From Paenibacillus sp. RUD330 (lineage in GTDB: Bacteria; Bacillota; Bacilli; Paenibacillales; Paenibacillaceae), in assembly GCF_002243345.2 (NCBI RefSeq), contig NZ_CP022655.2, positions 1,486,001-1,550,000 on the forward strand: a DNA stretch of 64,000 bases, in the 5' to 3' direction. Below are positions 17,762-27,039 of this stretch, piece after piece. How positions within the stretch are numbered: position 1 is the stretch's first letter; every line of letters starts with the position of its first letter. The notes beneath the pieces are model-generated. The model searched no databases and was not told the origin of the DNA. It was given only the letters and a program-made list of their open reading frames with translations. A program made the position numbers and the translations under genes.

Positions 17762-18355
17762 GTGAAAAAGACGATCATTACGGCTTCGGTTGCCTGCCTG
17801 TTTCTGGTTATAGGAATGGCGATTTCCTTGACCCGTCCCGCCGCATCGTTGCCGTCTGCCGCCGCGCCGGCCAAGGAGACGGAAACGGCAGCCGGCCAGC
17901 CTGCTCCTCCCGCTGTGATCGCTTTGCTGAAAGAGGAATCGTCCGCCTCGGCGAATGCCGTTCCGGAGACGATGGATTTCGGCACGATCAACGGAGTCCG
18001 CCTGACCGACGACAAGGAGCAGATCGTCTCCGAGCTTGGACTTCCGCTCGAAGCGGCTCAGGATGAGCTTCTCGCCGAGCAGACTCGCTGGACTTATCCC
18101 GATATGAACATCGCTTTCACCGGCACGGAAGTGGATTATGTGAGCGTGCCCTCCTCGAACGGATCCGTTCGGGTAGGGGAGGAAGAGCTTCCCGTCACTC
18201 TGGAAGGCTGGGCAAGCCGCTATGGAGAGCCTCAGTACAAGGCCGAGGATGGCGTCGGATATGTGGATGCCAACGGTTTTGCCGCCAAGCTGTTCCTGAA
18301 TCAGCAGACGGGGCAGGTCCTATCCGTCGACTTCTTCTGGGCGGACATGGAATAG
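17762..18355 (+). CDS. Secreted or membrane-anchored protein of unknown function
   Basis: This 197-residue protein starts at GTG 17762, preceded by AAAGGGAGGAAGCAAT. Residues 2-25 (KKTIITASVACLFLVIGMAISL) form a signal peptide or anchor. An Ala/Pro/Glu-rich spacer of about 45 residues follows, then a compact domain from about residue 65, beginning DFGTINGVRLTDDKEQIVSELG. This domain has an alternating beta pattern and ends in LNQQTGQVLSVDFFWADME. I do not recognise a named family. It has no terminator of its own and is followed by 319 bp of non-coding DNA. Confidence 0.65.
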   Translation: MKKTIITASVACLFLVIGMAISLTRPAASLPSAAAPAKETETAAGQPAPPAVIALLKEESSASANAVPETMDFGTINGVRLTDDKEQIVSELGLPLEAAQDELLAEQTRWTYPDMNIAFTGTEVDYVSVPSSNGSVRVGEEELPVTLEGWASRYGEPQYKAEDGVGYVDANGFAAKLFLNQQTGQVLSVDFFWADME

Positions 18356-18674
18356 AAGAATCGCCGATGAAAAAAACATAGATTTCTGTCGAAAAGGTGA
18401 TTCAATCCCATTTCGTCAGGGTAAAGAATAGAAAACTTTGATTCAACGTCCGGTCGCAACCCTTGAGGGAGGCGGCCGATTCGTGTGTTGACCAGGAAAT
18501 GCTGCCAATACGTCGAGAGAGGATGACTCCCGGCTCTATTATTTGTACAATTGTATTAGAGTGAATGCGTTCATAGAGAAAATGCATTCATATATTCATA
18601 GAGTGAAAGATTGAGGTTCTCTGCATATACAGCTCATCCACAATTGCCCAGAGAGGATTCGGTGATCGGTCAAC
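18356..18674. other. Non-coding region ahead of the hybrid kinase
   Basis: No gene fits here. The 3' half is A+T-rich and contains the 9-mer TTCATAGAG twice within about 35 bp (near 18570 and 18595), each time next to ATGCRTTC. TTGTACAATTGTA, a short partial inverted repeat, lies about 20 bp before them. These could be promoter or regulator sites of the kinase operon, but no convincing -35/-10 pair was found. Confidence 0.4.
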
Positions 18675-21600
18675 ATGAAAATACGGACAAAAGTTCAACT
18701 GGGGTTTGTCATCCTGCTTGCCATCATGATTGTCCTCAGCAGCGCGGGAATACGCAACCTGTTCAATCTCAGCAATCAGCTGAACGAAATCTACGACCAA
18801 AGATACACCAAGGTTGCTACGACCACGAGCATGCGCGGCAACGTGAACAATGTGGCCAAATACATGGTCAACATTCTGACCGTGCCCACGAAGGAAACGG
18901 TCGAGCGAAACCGCGACAACATTCAAAAAAACAAAGAGTCGGTCCAGGCCGCCATCAAAAGCCTCGAAGGCATCGCCTCTTCCGATTCCGAATATCAGAT
19001 GCTGGACAAGATGGAATCCAGCACGGCGGACTTCTTCTCCTATGTCGACCGGGCCATGAGGCTGGTGGAGGACGGCAACGGCGCTGCGGCCGTGGCGCTG
19101 CGGGAAAGCGAAGGTCTCCGCTACCAGGAGACGCTAGTCAACAATGCCGACGATATGGTCGCCTACCATCAGCGGGCGCTTGATCAGCTGGTCGAGCAGA
19201 CGAGGAACGACAACAAATCGACGACCAACATCATGATTGCCGTCACGATTGCCGGCGTCCTGCTCGGCCTATTCATCATCATCTGGAATACGAAGACGCT
19301 CAACCGCGGCTTCCGGTTCCTCTCCTCCGCTATCGTCGGGTTCTCTCGGGGAGAATCGACCCGGGAGACGCGCCTGGATGCGATCGTGCAAGAGGGAGAG
19401 TTCAAGGAGGTCGCCGATTCCTTCTACAAGCTCGCGGACGATCTGGATGAAAAGACGCGGGCGGAGAAAATATACAATCAGACGATGCAGGACCAGACCT
19501 GGCTCAAAACGAGCCTGGCCAACGTCATCGTTGGCGTTCAGAGCATCACCGAACTGGAAAATCTGGCGGAGAGATTCATCTCCGCCGTCGCCCCGCTTAC
19601 GGGAGCGTCCTACGGAGCGCTCTATATCCGCGATCATCTGGGAGAAGGCAGGACATTTACGCTGCGCGCTTCTTATGCAGGAACGGAAGGCCTCGAAACG
19701 GCCTCTTCTTTCCGGTTCGGAGAAGGACTCGTAGGCCAGAGCGCGGCGGACAACAAGTCGATGCATCTGACGGAAGTGCCGGAAGGATATCTCAACATCC
19801 GCTCGGGCATCGGGCAGACTCAGATCCGGGAGCTCTATCTGCTGCCGGTCCACTATCAGCATTCCGTCGTGGCCGTGCTTGAGCTCGGAAGCCTGCAGTC
19901 GTTCACCGGCCTGCACCACGAGCTGCTGGAGCAGATCGGCGAATCTGCCGGCATGGTGCTCCACAACCTGTTCGGAAGGATCCGGATCGAGGAGCTGCTG
20001 CGCGAGTCGCAGACGATGAGCGAGGAGCTCCAATCCCAATCCGAAGAGCTCATCAGCCAGCAGGAGGAGCTGCGCAGCTCCAACGACCGTCTCGAAGAGC
20101 AGACGAGAGCGCTCAAGGCTTCCGAGGAGCAGCTGCAGAGCCAGCAGGAAGAGCTGGAGCAGACGAACGAGGAGCTGCTGCAGAAGACCCATTTGCTGGA
20201 GCTTCAGATGAAGGAGACGAAAAGGCACAGCCAGCAGATCGAGCAGACGAGGGATGCGCTCGAGAAGCAGACGGTTCAGCTCGGCCTCGCTTCCAAATAC
20301 AAATCCGAGTTTCTCGCCAACATGTCGCATGAGCTGCGGACACCGCTCAACAGCCTGCTTATTCTGTCCCAAATGCTGTCGGACAACAAGGACGGTAATC
20401 TCACTCAGAAGCAGATTGAATTCGCAACGACGATTCATACTTCGGGCAGCGACCTGCTCAAGCTGATCGACGAAATTCTCGACCTGTCGAAGATCGGCGC
20501 AGGCAAGATGGATGTCGTAACCGAGCATGTGCCTCTGCGGGATCTCGAGCAATACGCCATGCGCAGCTTCCAGCCGCTCAGCATCCAGAAGGAGCTGCCG
20601 TTCCATACGAACACCGAGGAAAACGTGCCCGCGGAAATGTTTACGGACAGCCACCGCGTCAAGCAGATCCTGCGCAATCTGCTGTCCAACGCGTTCAAGT
20701 TCACGACCCAGGGCTCCATCAGCATGCTGATCCGCAAGTCCACTCCGGACGAGATGCCGGAAGGCGCCCAGGGCAGCTGGATTTCGTTCGAAGTGAAGGA
20801 TACGGGCATCGGTATCCCCGAAGACAAGCAAGCGATCATCTTTGAAGCCTTCCAGCAGGTCGACGGGACGACGAGCCGCAAATACGGCGGCACCGGACTT
20901 GGCCTGGCGATCAGCCGCGATCTGGCCAGACTGCTTGGCGGAGACATCCATCTGACGAGCAAGCCGGGAGAGGGAAGCGTCTTCGTGCTCACGCTGCCGG
21001 AATTCCATCTCGTCAAAATGAACGAGGGAACCGATTTCGAAGTCTCAAGAAGCTCGTTCAGCGGCATGGACGAAGCGGCGGCAGCCCTTCCGTCGCCGGT
21101 CATCCCGGCGGAACGGAAGCCGATGAAGCCGGAGCTTACCCGCCATGCGTTCGATGTGGAGGACGACCTCAAGGAATTGAAGGACGGGGACAAGGTCGTC
21201 CTGATCGTCGAGGACGACGTCGCTTTCGCCAAAGTTCTCGTCGATATCGCCCGCTCGCGCGGCTTCAAGGCCATCGTGGCCGGACAGGGAGACAAAGGCT
21301 TGTCTTATGCGCGGACGTATCTGCCGGATGCGATCCTTCTGGATATCCAGATGCCGGTCATGGACGGCTGGTCCGTCCTCCATCATCTGAAGAACGATTC
21401 CAACACTCGCCATATTCCGGTCCATCTGATCTCGGTTATCGACGAGGTCCAGCAGGGCCTCGCGCTCGGAGCGATCGCCTATCTCAAGAAGCCGGTCTCC
21501 AAGGAGCATCTCGACAATCTGTTCACGCAGATCGGATTGTTCATGGAGCGCAACATGAAACGCCTGCTCGTGGTGGAGGACGACGAGATCCAGCGCCACG

Positions 21601-22361
21601 CCATCGAGGAGCTCATCGGCCACGACGATCTGGTCATTACGGGAGTATCGTCCGGACGCGACGCGCTCAAGGAGCTGAGCGAGCATCATTACGACTGCAT
21701 GGTCCTCGATCTCGGCCTGCCGGACATCACCGGCTTCGAGCTGCTGGACCAGATCAGGCGCAACGAGGAGCTGCATGATCTGCCGATCATCATCTACACC
21801 GGGCGCGATCTCGAGAAGCGCGAGGAAATGATGCTCAAGAAATACGCCGAGACGATCATCGTCAAGGACGTCAAGTCGCCGGAGCGGCTGCTTGACGAGA
21901 CGACGCTCTTCCTGCACAGGGTGGAAGCCGAGCTGCCGGAAGACAAGCGCAGCGTGCTGCGCAAGCTTCACAGCGTGGAGACCATTTTCGAAAACAGGGA
22001 CGTTCTCATCGTCGACGACGATATCCGCAACGTGTTCGCCTTGTCCAATGTCCTGGAAGGGTATAAGATGAACATTACCTATGCCGAGAACGGCCGGGAG
22101 GCCATCGAGCAGATCGAGAAGAATCCCGATCTTGATCTCGTCCTCATGGACATCATGATGCCGGAAATGGACGGATATGAAGCGATGAGGCTCATCCGCG
22201 CCGACTCCCGCTACGACAAGCTGCCGATCATCGCCGTCACCGCCAAGGCGATGAAGGGCGACCGCGACAAATGCATCGAAGCCGGGGCCAGCGATTACAT
22301 CGCCAAGCCGGTCAACGTGGATCAACTTCTTTCATTAATGAGGGTGTGGTTGTATAAATAG
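18675..22361 (+). CDS. Membrane hybrid histidine kinase with GAF domain and three receivers
   Basis: This 1228-residue protein has a transmembrane helix at 8-25, an extracytoplasmic helical domain at about 28-182 of the four-helix-bundle chemoreceptor type, and a second helix at 184-204. A HAMP-like segment, a GAF domain at about 285-430 and a long Gln/Glu-rich coiled coil at about 440-540 follow. The kinase core has phospho-acceptor His552 in MSHELRTPLNS and the ATP domain with GIGIPEDKQ and YGGTGLGLAIS. Three receiver domains follow, with Asp890 (LLDIQMP), Asp1012 (VLDLGLP) and Asp1159 (LMDIMMP). ATG 18675 follows GGTGATCGG, a weak ribosome site. It heads an operon with CheR and a second hybrid kinase. 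The stimulus and outputs are unknown. Confidence 0.92.
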   Translation: MKIRTKVQLGFVILLAIMIVLSSAGIRNLFNLSNQLNEIYDQRYTKVATTTSMRGNVNNVAKYMVNILTVPTKETVERNRDNIQKNKESVQAAIKSLEGIASSDSEYQMLDKMESSTADFFSYVDRAMRLVEDGNGAAAVALRESEGLRYQETLVNNADDMVAYHQRALDQLVEQTRNDNKSTTNIMIAVTIAGVLLGLFIIIWNTKTLNRGFRFLSSAIVGFSRGESTRETRLDAIVQEGEFKEVADSFYKLADDLDEKTRAEKIYNQTMQDQTWLKTSLANVIVGVQSITELENLAERFISAVAPLTGASYGALYIRDHLGEGRTFTLRASYAGTEGLETASSFRFGEGLVGQSAADNKSMHLTEVPEGYLNIRSGIGQTQIRELYLLPVHYQHSVVAVLELGSLQSFTGLHHELLEQIGESAGMVLHNLFGRIRIEELLRESQTMSEELQSQSEELISQQEELRSSNDRLEEQTRALKASEEQLQSQQEELEQTNEELLQKTHLLELQMKETKRHSQQIEQTRDALEKQTVQLGLASKYKSEFLANMSHELRTPLNSLLILSQMLSDNKDGNLTQKQIEFATTIHTSGSDLLKLIDEILDLSKIGAGKMDVVTEHVPLRDLEQYAMRSFQPLSIQKELPFHTNTEENVPAEMFTDSHRVKQILRNLLSNAFKFTTQGSISMLIRKSTPDEMPEGAQGSWISFEVKDTGIGIPEDKQAIIFEAFQQVDGTTSRKYGGTGLGLAISRDLARLLGGDIHLTSKPGEGSVFVLTLPEFHLVKMNEGTDFEVSRSSFSGMDEAAAALPSPVIPAERKPMKPELTRHAFDVEDDLKELKDGDKVVLIVEDDVAFAKVLVDIARSRGFKAIVAGQGDKGLSYARTYLPDAILLDIQMPVMDGWSVLHHLKNDSNTRHIPVHLISVIDEVQQGLALGAIAYLKKPVSKEHLDNLFTQIGLFMERNMKRLLVVEDDEIQRHAIEELIGHDDLVITGVSSGRDALKELSEHHYDCMVLDLGLPDITGFELLDQIRRNEELHDLPIIIYTGRDLEKREEMMLKKYAETIIVKDVKSPERLLDETTLFLHRVEAELPEDKRSVLRKLHSVETIFENRDVLIVDDDIRNVFALSNVLEGYKMNITYAENGREAIEQIEKNPDLDLVLMDIMMPEMDGYEAMRLIRADSRYDKLPIIAVTAKAMKGDRDKCIEAGASDYIAKPVNVDQLLSLMRVWLYK

Positions 22362-22413
22362 CGTCAAACCTCGTCCGAGCGATTCGGACGAAAGAGAACA
22401 GCTGGAGATCGAG

Positions 22414-23202
22414 ATGCTGCTCGTGGCCATGTTCAGGCTCTATGGCTATGATTTCAGGAACTATGCCTATGCCTCGATCCGCAGAAGAATATGGCATCGG
22501 GTGCATGCGGAACGGCTGACGACGATCACGGCGCTTACGGACCGGGTGATCCACGACCGCGGCTGCATGGAAAGGCTCCTGTCGGACCTCACGATCCATG
22601 TCACCGAGATGTTCCGCGATCCGGAAGTGTTCAAGTCGTTCCGCAAACATGTCGTTCCGCTGCTCAAGACGTATCCGTTCATTCGGATCTGGCATGCCGG
22701 CTGCTCGACCGGCGAAGAAGTCTACTCCATGGCGATCCTGCTGCATGAGGAAGGGCTTTACGATCGTACGAGAATCTACGCCACGGATATGAGCTCGACC
22801 GTTCTCGACGTCGCGAGGCAGGGCGTATTCCCGATCGAGCGGATGCAGCAGTATACGCGCAATTACCAGGACGGCGGCGGCAAGGAGTCCTTCTCGGACT
22901 ATTACACGGCCAAGTACGAATCGGTTATTTTCCAAAGCTTCCTGAAGAAAAACATCGTGTTTGCCCAGCACAATCTGGTCACGGACGGCTCCTTCAACGA
23001 ATTTCATGTCATCCTGTGCCGCAATGTCATGATCTACTTCAACAAGGATCTCCAGAACCATGTGCATGGGCTGCTCTACGACAGTCTCAGCATGTTCGGC
23101 GTGCTGCTGCTGGGCACCAAGGAAAGCATCAACTTCACGCGGCATGCGGACCAGTTCGACGACCTGGACCTGATCAACCGGATCTACCGCAAAGTCAAGT
23201 AA
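22414..23202 (+). CDS. CheR-type protein-glutamate methyltransferase
   Basis: CheR methylates glutamates on chemoreceptors or related signalling proteins using S-adenosylmethionine. The 262 residues hold the SAM site IWHAGCSTGEEVYSMAI near residue 92, the all-alpha N-terminal region, the TEMFRDPEVF motif near 65 and CRNVMIYF near 210. The annotated ATG 22414 has GGAG at 22403. Coding-type codons continue in frame upstream for 20 codons (SDSDEREQLEIE directly precedes it), with no ATG, GTG or TTG available; ATA at 22354 sits 7 bp after GAGGGTG. The real N-terminus may therefore be longer. No CheB methylesterase is adjacent. Confidence 0.88.
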   Translation: MLLVAMFRLYGYDFRNYAYASIRRRIWHRVHAERLTTITALTDRVIHDRGCMERLLSDLTIHVTEMFRDPEVFKSFRKHVVPLLKTYPFIRIWHAGCSTGEEVYSMAILLHEEGLYDRTRIYATDMSSTVLDVARQGVFPIERMQQYTRNYQDGGGKESFSDYYTAKYESVIFQSFLKKNIVFAQHNLVTDGSFNEFHVILCRNVMIYFNKDLQNHVHGLLYDSLSMFGVLLLGTKESINFTRHADQFDDLDLINRIYRKVK

Positions 23203-23229
23203 AGCCACAGACAAGGGAGGGGGGAAACC

Positions 23230-25479
23230 ATGATCTCTTATGACGGGCCTATCAATATCCTGCTGGTCGATGACTACCCCGAAAATTTGCTGGCCATCGA
23301 AGCCGTCCTTGGCGATCTCAACTACAACCTCGTCAAATGCCTTTCCGGCGAGGAGGCGCTGCGGGCGCTTCTGAAGGATGATTTTGCCGTCATCGTCATG
23401 GATGTCCAGATGCCCGGCATGGATGGTTTCGAAACCGCTCGAATGATCAAATCCAGGGACAAGACCAAGGAGATTCCGATCATTTTCGTGTCGGCGACGA
23501 GCAAGGAAGCCCAGCATATGTTCGCCGGCTACGCCGTCGGGGCGATCGACTATATGCTGAAGCCCTTCGTTCCCCAGATTTTCCGCTCCAAAATCGAAGG
23601 CTTTGTCCGGATGTACGTCAGCAACAAAACCTTGCAGCAGCAAGCCGTCCTGCTCCAGCAGCAGACGCAGGAGCTTGAGCGCATGAACAAGGAGCTGATG
23701 CGGACGGCCTACCAGCTGACCAAGTCGGAAGCCGTCAAGAGCGTCATCAGCTCGACTTCCATGGACACGATGATCACGTTCGACAAGAACGGGATCATTC
23801 TGACGGTGAATCCGTCGGTATTTCCGATGTTCAAGTATCAGGAAAGAGAAGTGATCGGCAAGCAGATCGACGAGCTTATCCCGGGCATATGCGTCAGGCA
23901 GCTGGACATCATGGGCGAAGCCGCGATGGACGGCACCTCTTCCGGGCGCCTGATCGAGGTCATGCCGCGCCGCAAGGACGCCAGCGTCTTCCATGCGGAG
24001 ATCAAGCTGGGCAGCACGCTGGTGGATGAGGAAGTCATCTTCGCCTGCACGGTCAGCGACATCAGCGAGCGCAAGAAGTCGGAGGCGGAAATTCTTGCGG
24101 CCAAGGAAGCGGCGGAAGTGGCCGACAGAGCCAAAACGGAGTTCCTGGCGATGGTCAGCCACGAGATCCGCACGCCTATGAACGGCATTCTCGGCATGAC
24201 CAATCTCCTGATGGAGACGGAGATGAACGAGGAGCAGAAGGATTTCGCCGAAATCATCCTGAAGAGCGGCGACAGCCTGCTCAGCGTCATCAACGACATT
24301 CTGGACTACGCCAAGATCGAAGCCGGCAAGCTGGAGCTGGAGATGGTTCCTTTCGATCTGAAGAGCTGCGTGGACGAATCGCTGGATCTGTTCATCGCCA
24401 AGTCGCGCGAGAGCAATCTCGATATTCTTTGTTCGATATCCCCGGATTTGCCGGAGTATCTGTATGGAGACGTGACCAAGCTGCGCCAGATTCTGATGAA
24501 CCTGATCAGCAATGCGATCAAATTCACGCATGAAGGGCATATTGATGTCGACGTGCGCCTCGCCGAGGAGTCGTTCGGTCATGCCGACCGCCAGGAAGAT
24601 GGCATCGCTGTCCAGTTCAGGGTGAGCGATACCGGGGTAGGCATTCCCGAGGATAAGCTCCCGCTCTTGTTCCAGCCGTTCTCCCAGCTGGATTCCTCCA
24701 TGACCCGCAAGTACGGTGGAACCGGACTTGGCTTAGCCATCTGCAAAAATCTGGTGGAGCTGATGGGCGGGACGATCGAGGCGTGCGCCAATGAGCCCAA
24801 AGGAGCCTGCTTCACCTTTACCGTGCGTCTCAAGCAAATGGAGGAATGTTATCCCGCTTTGGAGGGAGATCAAGCCGACGACAATCCGCTGCCCGGCTCC
24901 CGTCCATGGGAAGCTCCTCCTCATTCGGATTCCTTTTCTTTCTCCGCCATGCTCAGCCAGACCTATACCGAGACTACGGCGGCCAGCGAGACGGGCGTCG
25001 ACAGCCGCCTTGTCTTGAAGGCCAACGTCCTGCCGTTCACGCTCGGCACTGGAGATCGAGGCGTGCCGGCGCCGAGCGAGCGTTCCCGGGTTCTCGTCGC
25101 CGAGGACAACGACGTGAACCAGAAGCTGATCCTCAAGCTCCTCGACCGGCTCGGCATCGAAGCGGATGTGGCGGAGAACGGGGAAGCGGCCGTGGCGATG
25201 GCAAAAAAACGATTCTATGATATGATCTTCATGGATATGAAAATGCCGGTCATGGACGGACTTGAGGCGACGAGGCTGATCAACGGGGATGCGCGTGCCG
25301 GCAAGCAGCCGGTCATCGTGGCGATGACGGCCAACGTGCTGCCGGGAGACAGGCAGCGCTGCCTGGAAGCCGGAATGACCGATTATATCAGCAAGCCGAT
25401 CCGGCTGGAGATGCTTGAAGCGATCATCGGCCGATATTTGGATTTTGACTGGACCATGGGCAGGCAGTCCACGCATTGA
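23230..25479 (+). CDS. Soluble hybrid histidine kinase (receiver, PAS-like, kinase, receiver)
   Basis: This 749-residue protein has no transmembrane helix. It begins with a receiver domain at about 8-125 (ILLVDDYPENL, Asp58 in VMDVQMP), then a Gln-rich coiled coil (about 135-170). A PAS-like domain follows at about 175-290 (MDTMITFDKNGIILTVNPS). The kinase core has His311 in MVSHEIRTPMNG and the ATP domain with GVGIPEDKL and YGGTGLGLAI. A linker of about 90 residues leads to a C-terminal receiver with Asp669 in FMDMKMP. ATG 23230 follows AAGGGAGGGGGAAACC. The N-terminal receiver suggests it is phosphorylated by a partner, plausibly the kinase encoded upstream. Confidence 0.92.
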   Translation: MISYDGPINILLVDDYPENLLAIEAVLGDLNYNLVKCLSGEEALRALLKDDFAVIVMDVQMPGMDGFETARMIKSRDKTKEIPIIFVSATSKEAQHMFAGYAVGAIDYMLKPFVPQIFRSKIEGFVRMYVSNKTLQQQAVLLQQQTQELERMNKELMRTAYQLTKSEAVKSVISSTSMDTMITFDKNGIILTVNPSVFPMFKYQEREVIGKQIDELIPGICVRQLDIMGEAAMDGTSSGRLIEVMPRRKDASVFHAEIKLGSTLVDEEVIFACTVSDISERKKSEAEILAAKEAAEVADRAKTEFLAMVSHEIRTPMNGILGMTNLLMETEMNEEQKDFAEIILKSGDSLLSVINDILDYAKIEAGKLELEMVPFDLKSCVDESLDLFIAKSRESNLDILCSISPDLPEYLYGDVTKLRQILMNLISNAIKFTHEGHIDVDVRLAEESFGHADRQEDGIAVQFRVSDTGVGIPEDKLPLLFQPFSQLDSSMTRKYGGTGLGLAICKNLVELMGGTIEACANEPKGACFTFTVRLKQMEECYPALEGDQADDNPLPGSRPWEAPPHSDSFSFSAMLSQTYTETTAASETGVDSRLVLKANVLPFTLGTGDRGVPAPSERSRVLVAEDNDVNQKLILKLLDRLGIEADVAENGEAAVAMAKKRFYDMIFMDMKMPVMDGLEATRLINGDARAGKQPVIVAMTANVLPGDRQRCLEAGMTDYISKPIRLEMLEAIIGRYLDFDWTMGRQSTH

Positions 25480-25570
25480 TGTGGGCTGCTTTTTGCATGC
25501 CCTGGCCGAACAGCTTGTGACGGCTTTGCAGCGCAAGCTTTAGAAATGAAGCGGAAAGGGGCTTCGAGCC

Positions 25571-26908
25571 GTGCTGTCCAATCGTTATATCCGCTCTGCC
25601 TACCTTACCCCTCCGAGGGTGCTTGCGGGCGGATTCCTTTCTCTGATCGTGCTGGGCACGATCCTTCTCGCCACCCCTGCCGCTTCGGCTGACGGGGTGC
25701 GGATCCCTGTTCTGGATGCGCTGTTCACGGCGACATCGGCCACATGCGTGACGGGGCTGACCATTATGAACACAGGCACCGAATACTCCTTGTTCGGACA
25801 AATCGTGCTGCTCGTGCTGTTCCAGCTGGGAGGGACGGGCTTCATGACGGCCGCCACCTGGTTCGCCCTGGCGTTCGGCCGCAAAATATCGCTCCGTGAC
25901 CGTCTCGTGCTCAAGGAGTCCCTCAATCAGACGGAGATGAGCGGAATCGTTCAGCTCGTAATAAGGATCTTTTTGTTCTCCGCCGCTATCGAAGGAGTCG
26001 GAGCGCTGCTGTACACGTTCATCTGGATGGACTCCATGCCGCTGTCCAAAGCGGCTTACTTCGGCGTATTCCATGCCGTTTCCGTGTTCAACAATGCCGG
26101 CTTTGAAATTATCGGGGGCTGGAGCCAGTTCGTCAGCGATCCCGCCATCAACCTGATTACGATGACGCTCATCTTCTTCGGCAGCATCGGCTTCATTGTC
26201 ATGGCGGATCTGATCCGGTTTCCCGAGAGGCGCAAAATTTCCCTGCACAGCAAGGTCGTGTTATGGGCTTCTGTCGTCCTCACATTGGGCGGCGCCATTC
26301 TTTTCTTCATCTTTGAATTTACGAATACAAGGAGCTTCGGCGATCTGGGGCTCAACGGCAAGATCTGGGCCAGCTTCTTCCAATCGTTCAGCTTGCGCTC
26401 CGCAGGAATCAACACCGTGCCGATCGAGGAGCTGCGTCAGGCGACCCAGCTTCTGATGATCATCCTCATGTTCATCGGAGCCGCGCCGGGCTCTACAGGG
26501 GGAGGAATCAAGCTGACCACCTTCGTCGTGCTGCTTGCCGGCATCCATGCGATTCTGCGCGGCCGCGAGGATGCGGTTATCTTCCGGTACCGGATTGCCG
26601 CCAAGGAGCTGTATCGGGCCATCACGGTCACGCTCATGGGGGTCATCATTATCGTCGCCTCCACGATGATTCTGACGACCGTGGAAAATGCCTCCTTCCT
26701 TGTGCTTCTCTTCGAGGCCGTGTCCGCGTTCGGCACGGTCGGGTTCAGCCTCGGAGCCACCCTGGATCTTACCCCCGTCGGCAAGGGTGTGATCATCATC
26801 CTGATGTTTGCCGGCAGGCTCGGACTGCTGACCTTGGCGTTCGCGATCCGCTCCAAATCCAAAAAAGAGCCGTTCCGATATCCGGAAGGCCGAATCATTA
26901 TCGGCTGA
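25571..26908 (+). CDS. ktrB: KtrB/TrkH-type potassium or sodium-coupled uptake channel subunit
   Basis: KtrB-type proteins are the membrane subunit of Ktr potassium uptake. The 445 residues contain the four pore-loop repeats of the family, each with its selectivity glycine: SATCVTGLT near residue 55, SVFNNAGFEI near 175, SLRSAGINTV near 275 and SAFGTVGFSLG near 390. Eight or more hydrophobic helices are visible. GTG 25571 follows AAAGGGG. The gating partner KtrA/KtrC is not adjacent, which is common for orphan KtrD-like genes. No c-di-AMP riboswitch was recognised in the 90 bp upstream. Confidence 0.92.
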   Translation: MLSNRYIRSAYLTPPRVLAGGFLSLIVLGTILLATPAASADGVRIPVLDALFTATSATCVTGLTIMNTGTEYSLFGQIVLLVLFQLGGTGFMTAATWFALAFGRKISLRDRLVLKESLNQTEMSGIVQLVIRIFLFSAAIEGVGALLYTFIWMDSMPLSKAAYFGVFHAVSVFNNAGFEIIGGWSQFVSDPAINLITMTLIFFGSIGFIVMADLIRFPERRKISLHSKVVLWASVVLTLGGAILFFIFEFTNTRSFGDLGLNGKIWASFFQSFSLRSAGINTVPIEELRQATQLLMIILMFIGAAPGSTGGGIKLTTFVVLLAGIHAILRGREDAVIFRYRIAAKELYRAITVTLMGVIIIVASTMILTTVENASFLVLLFEAVSAFGTVGFSLGATLDLTPVGKGVIIILMFAGRLGLLTLAFAIRSKSKKEPFRYPEGRIIIG

Positions 26909-26915
26909 GAATCGA

Positions 26916-26942
26916 AGCCCCGCTTGCGGGGCTTTTTTTTTC
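26916..26942 (+). terminator. Terminator of the ktrB-type gene
   Basis: AGCCCCGC pairs with GCGGGGCT around TT, followed by eight T. Confidence 0.92.
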
Positions 26943-27039
26943 AATCATTGCCATCCCTCCAACTGATTCCGGGAGCGGCGGGGCAGGGTAAAGGAAGGAT
27001 AGTCAGGTCAAGATGCAGCTAGTCAGGAGTGGGATCAGG

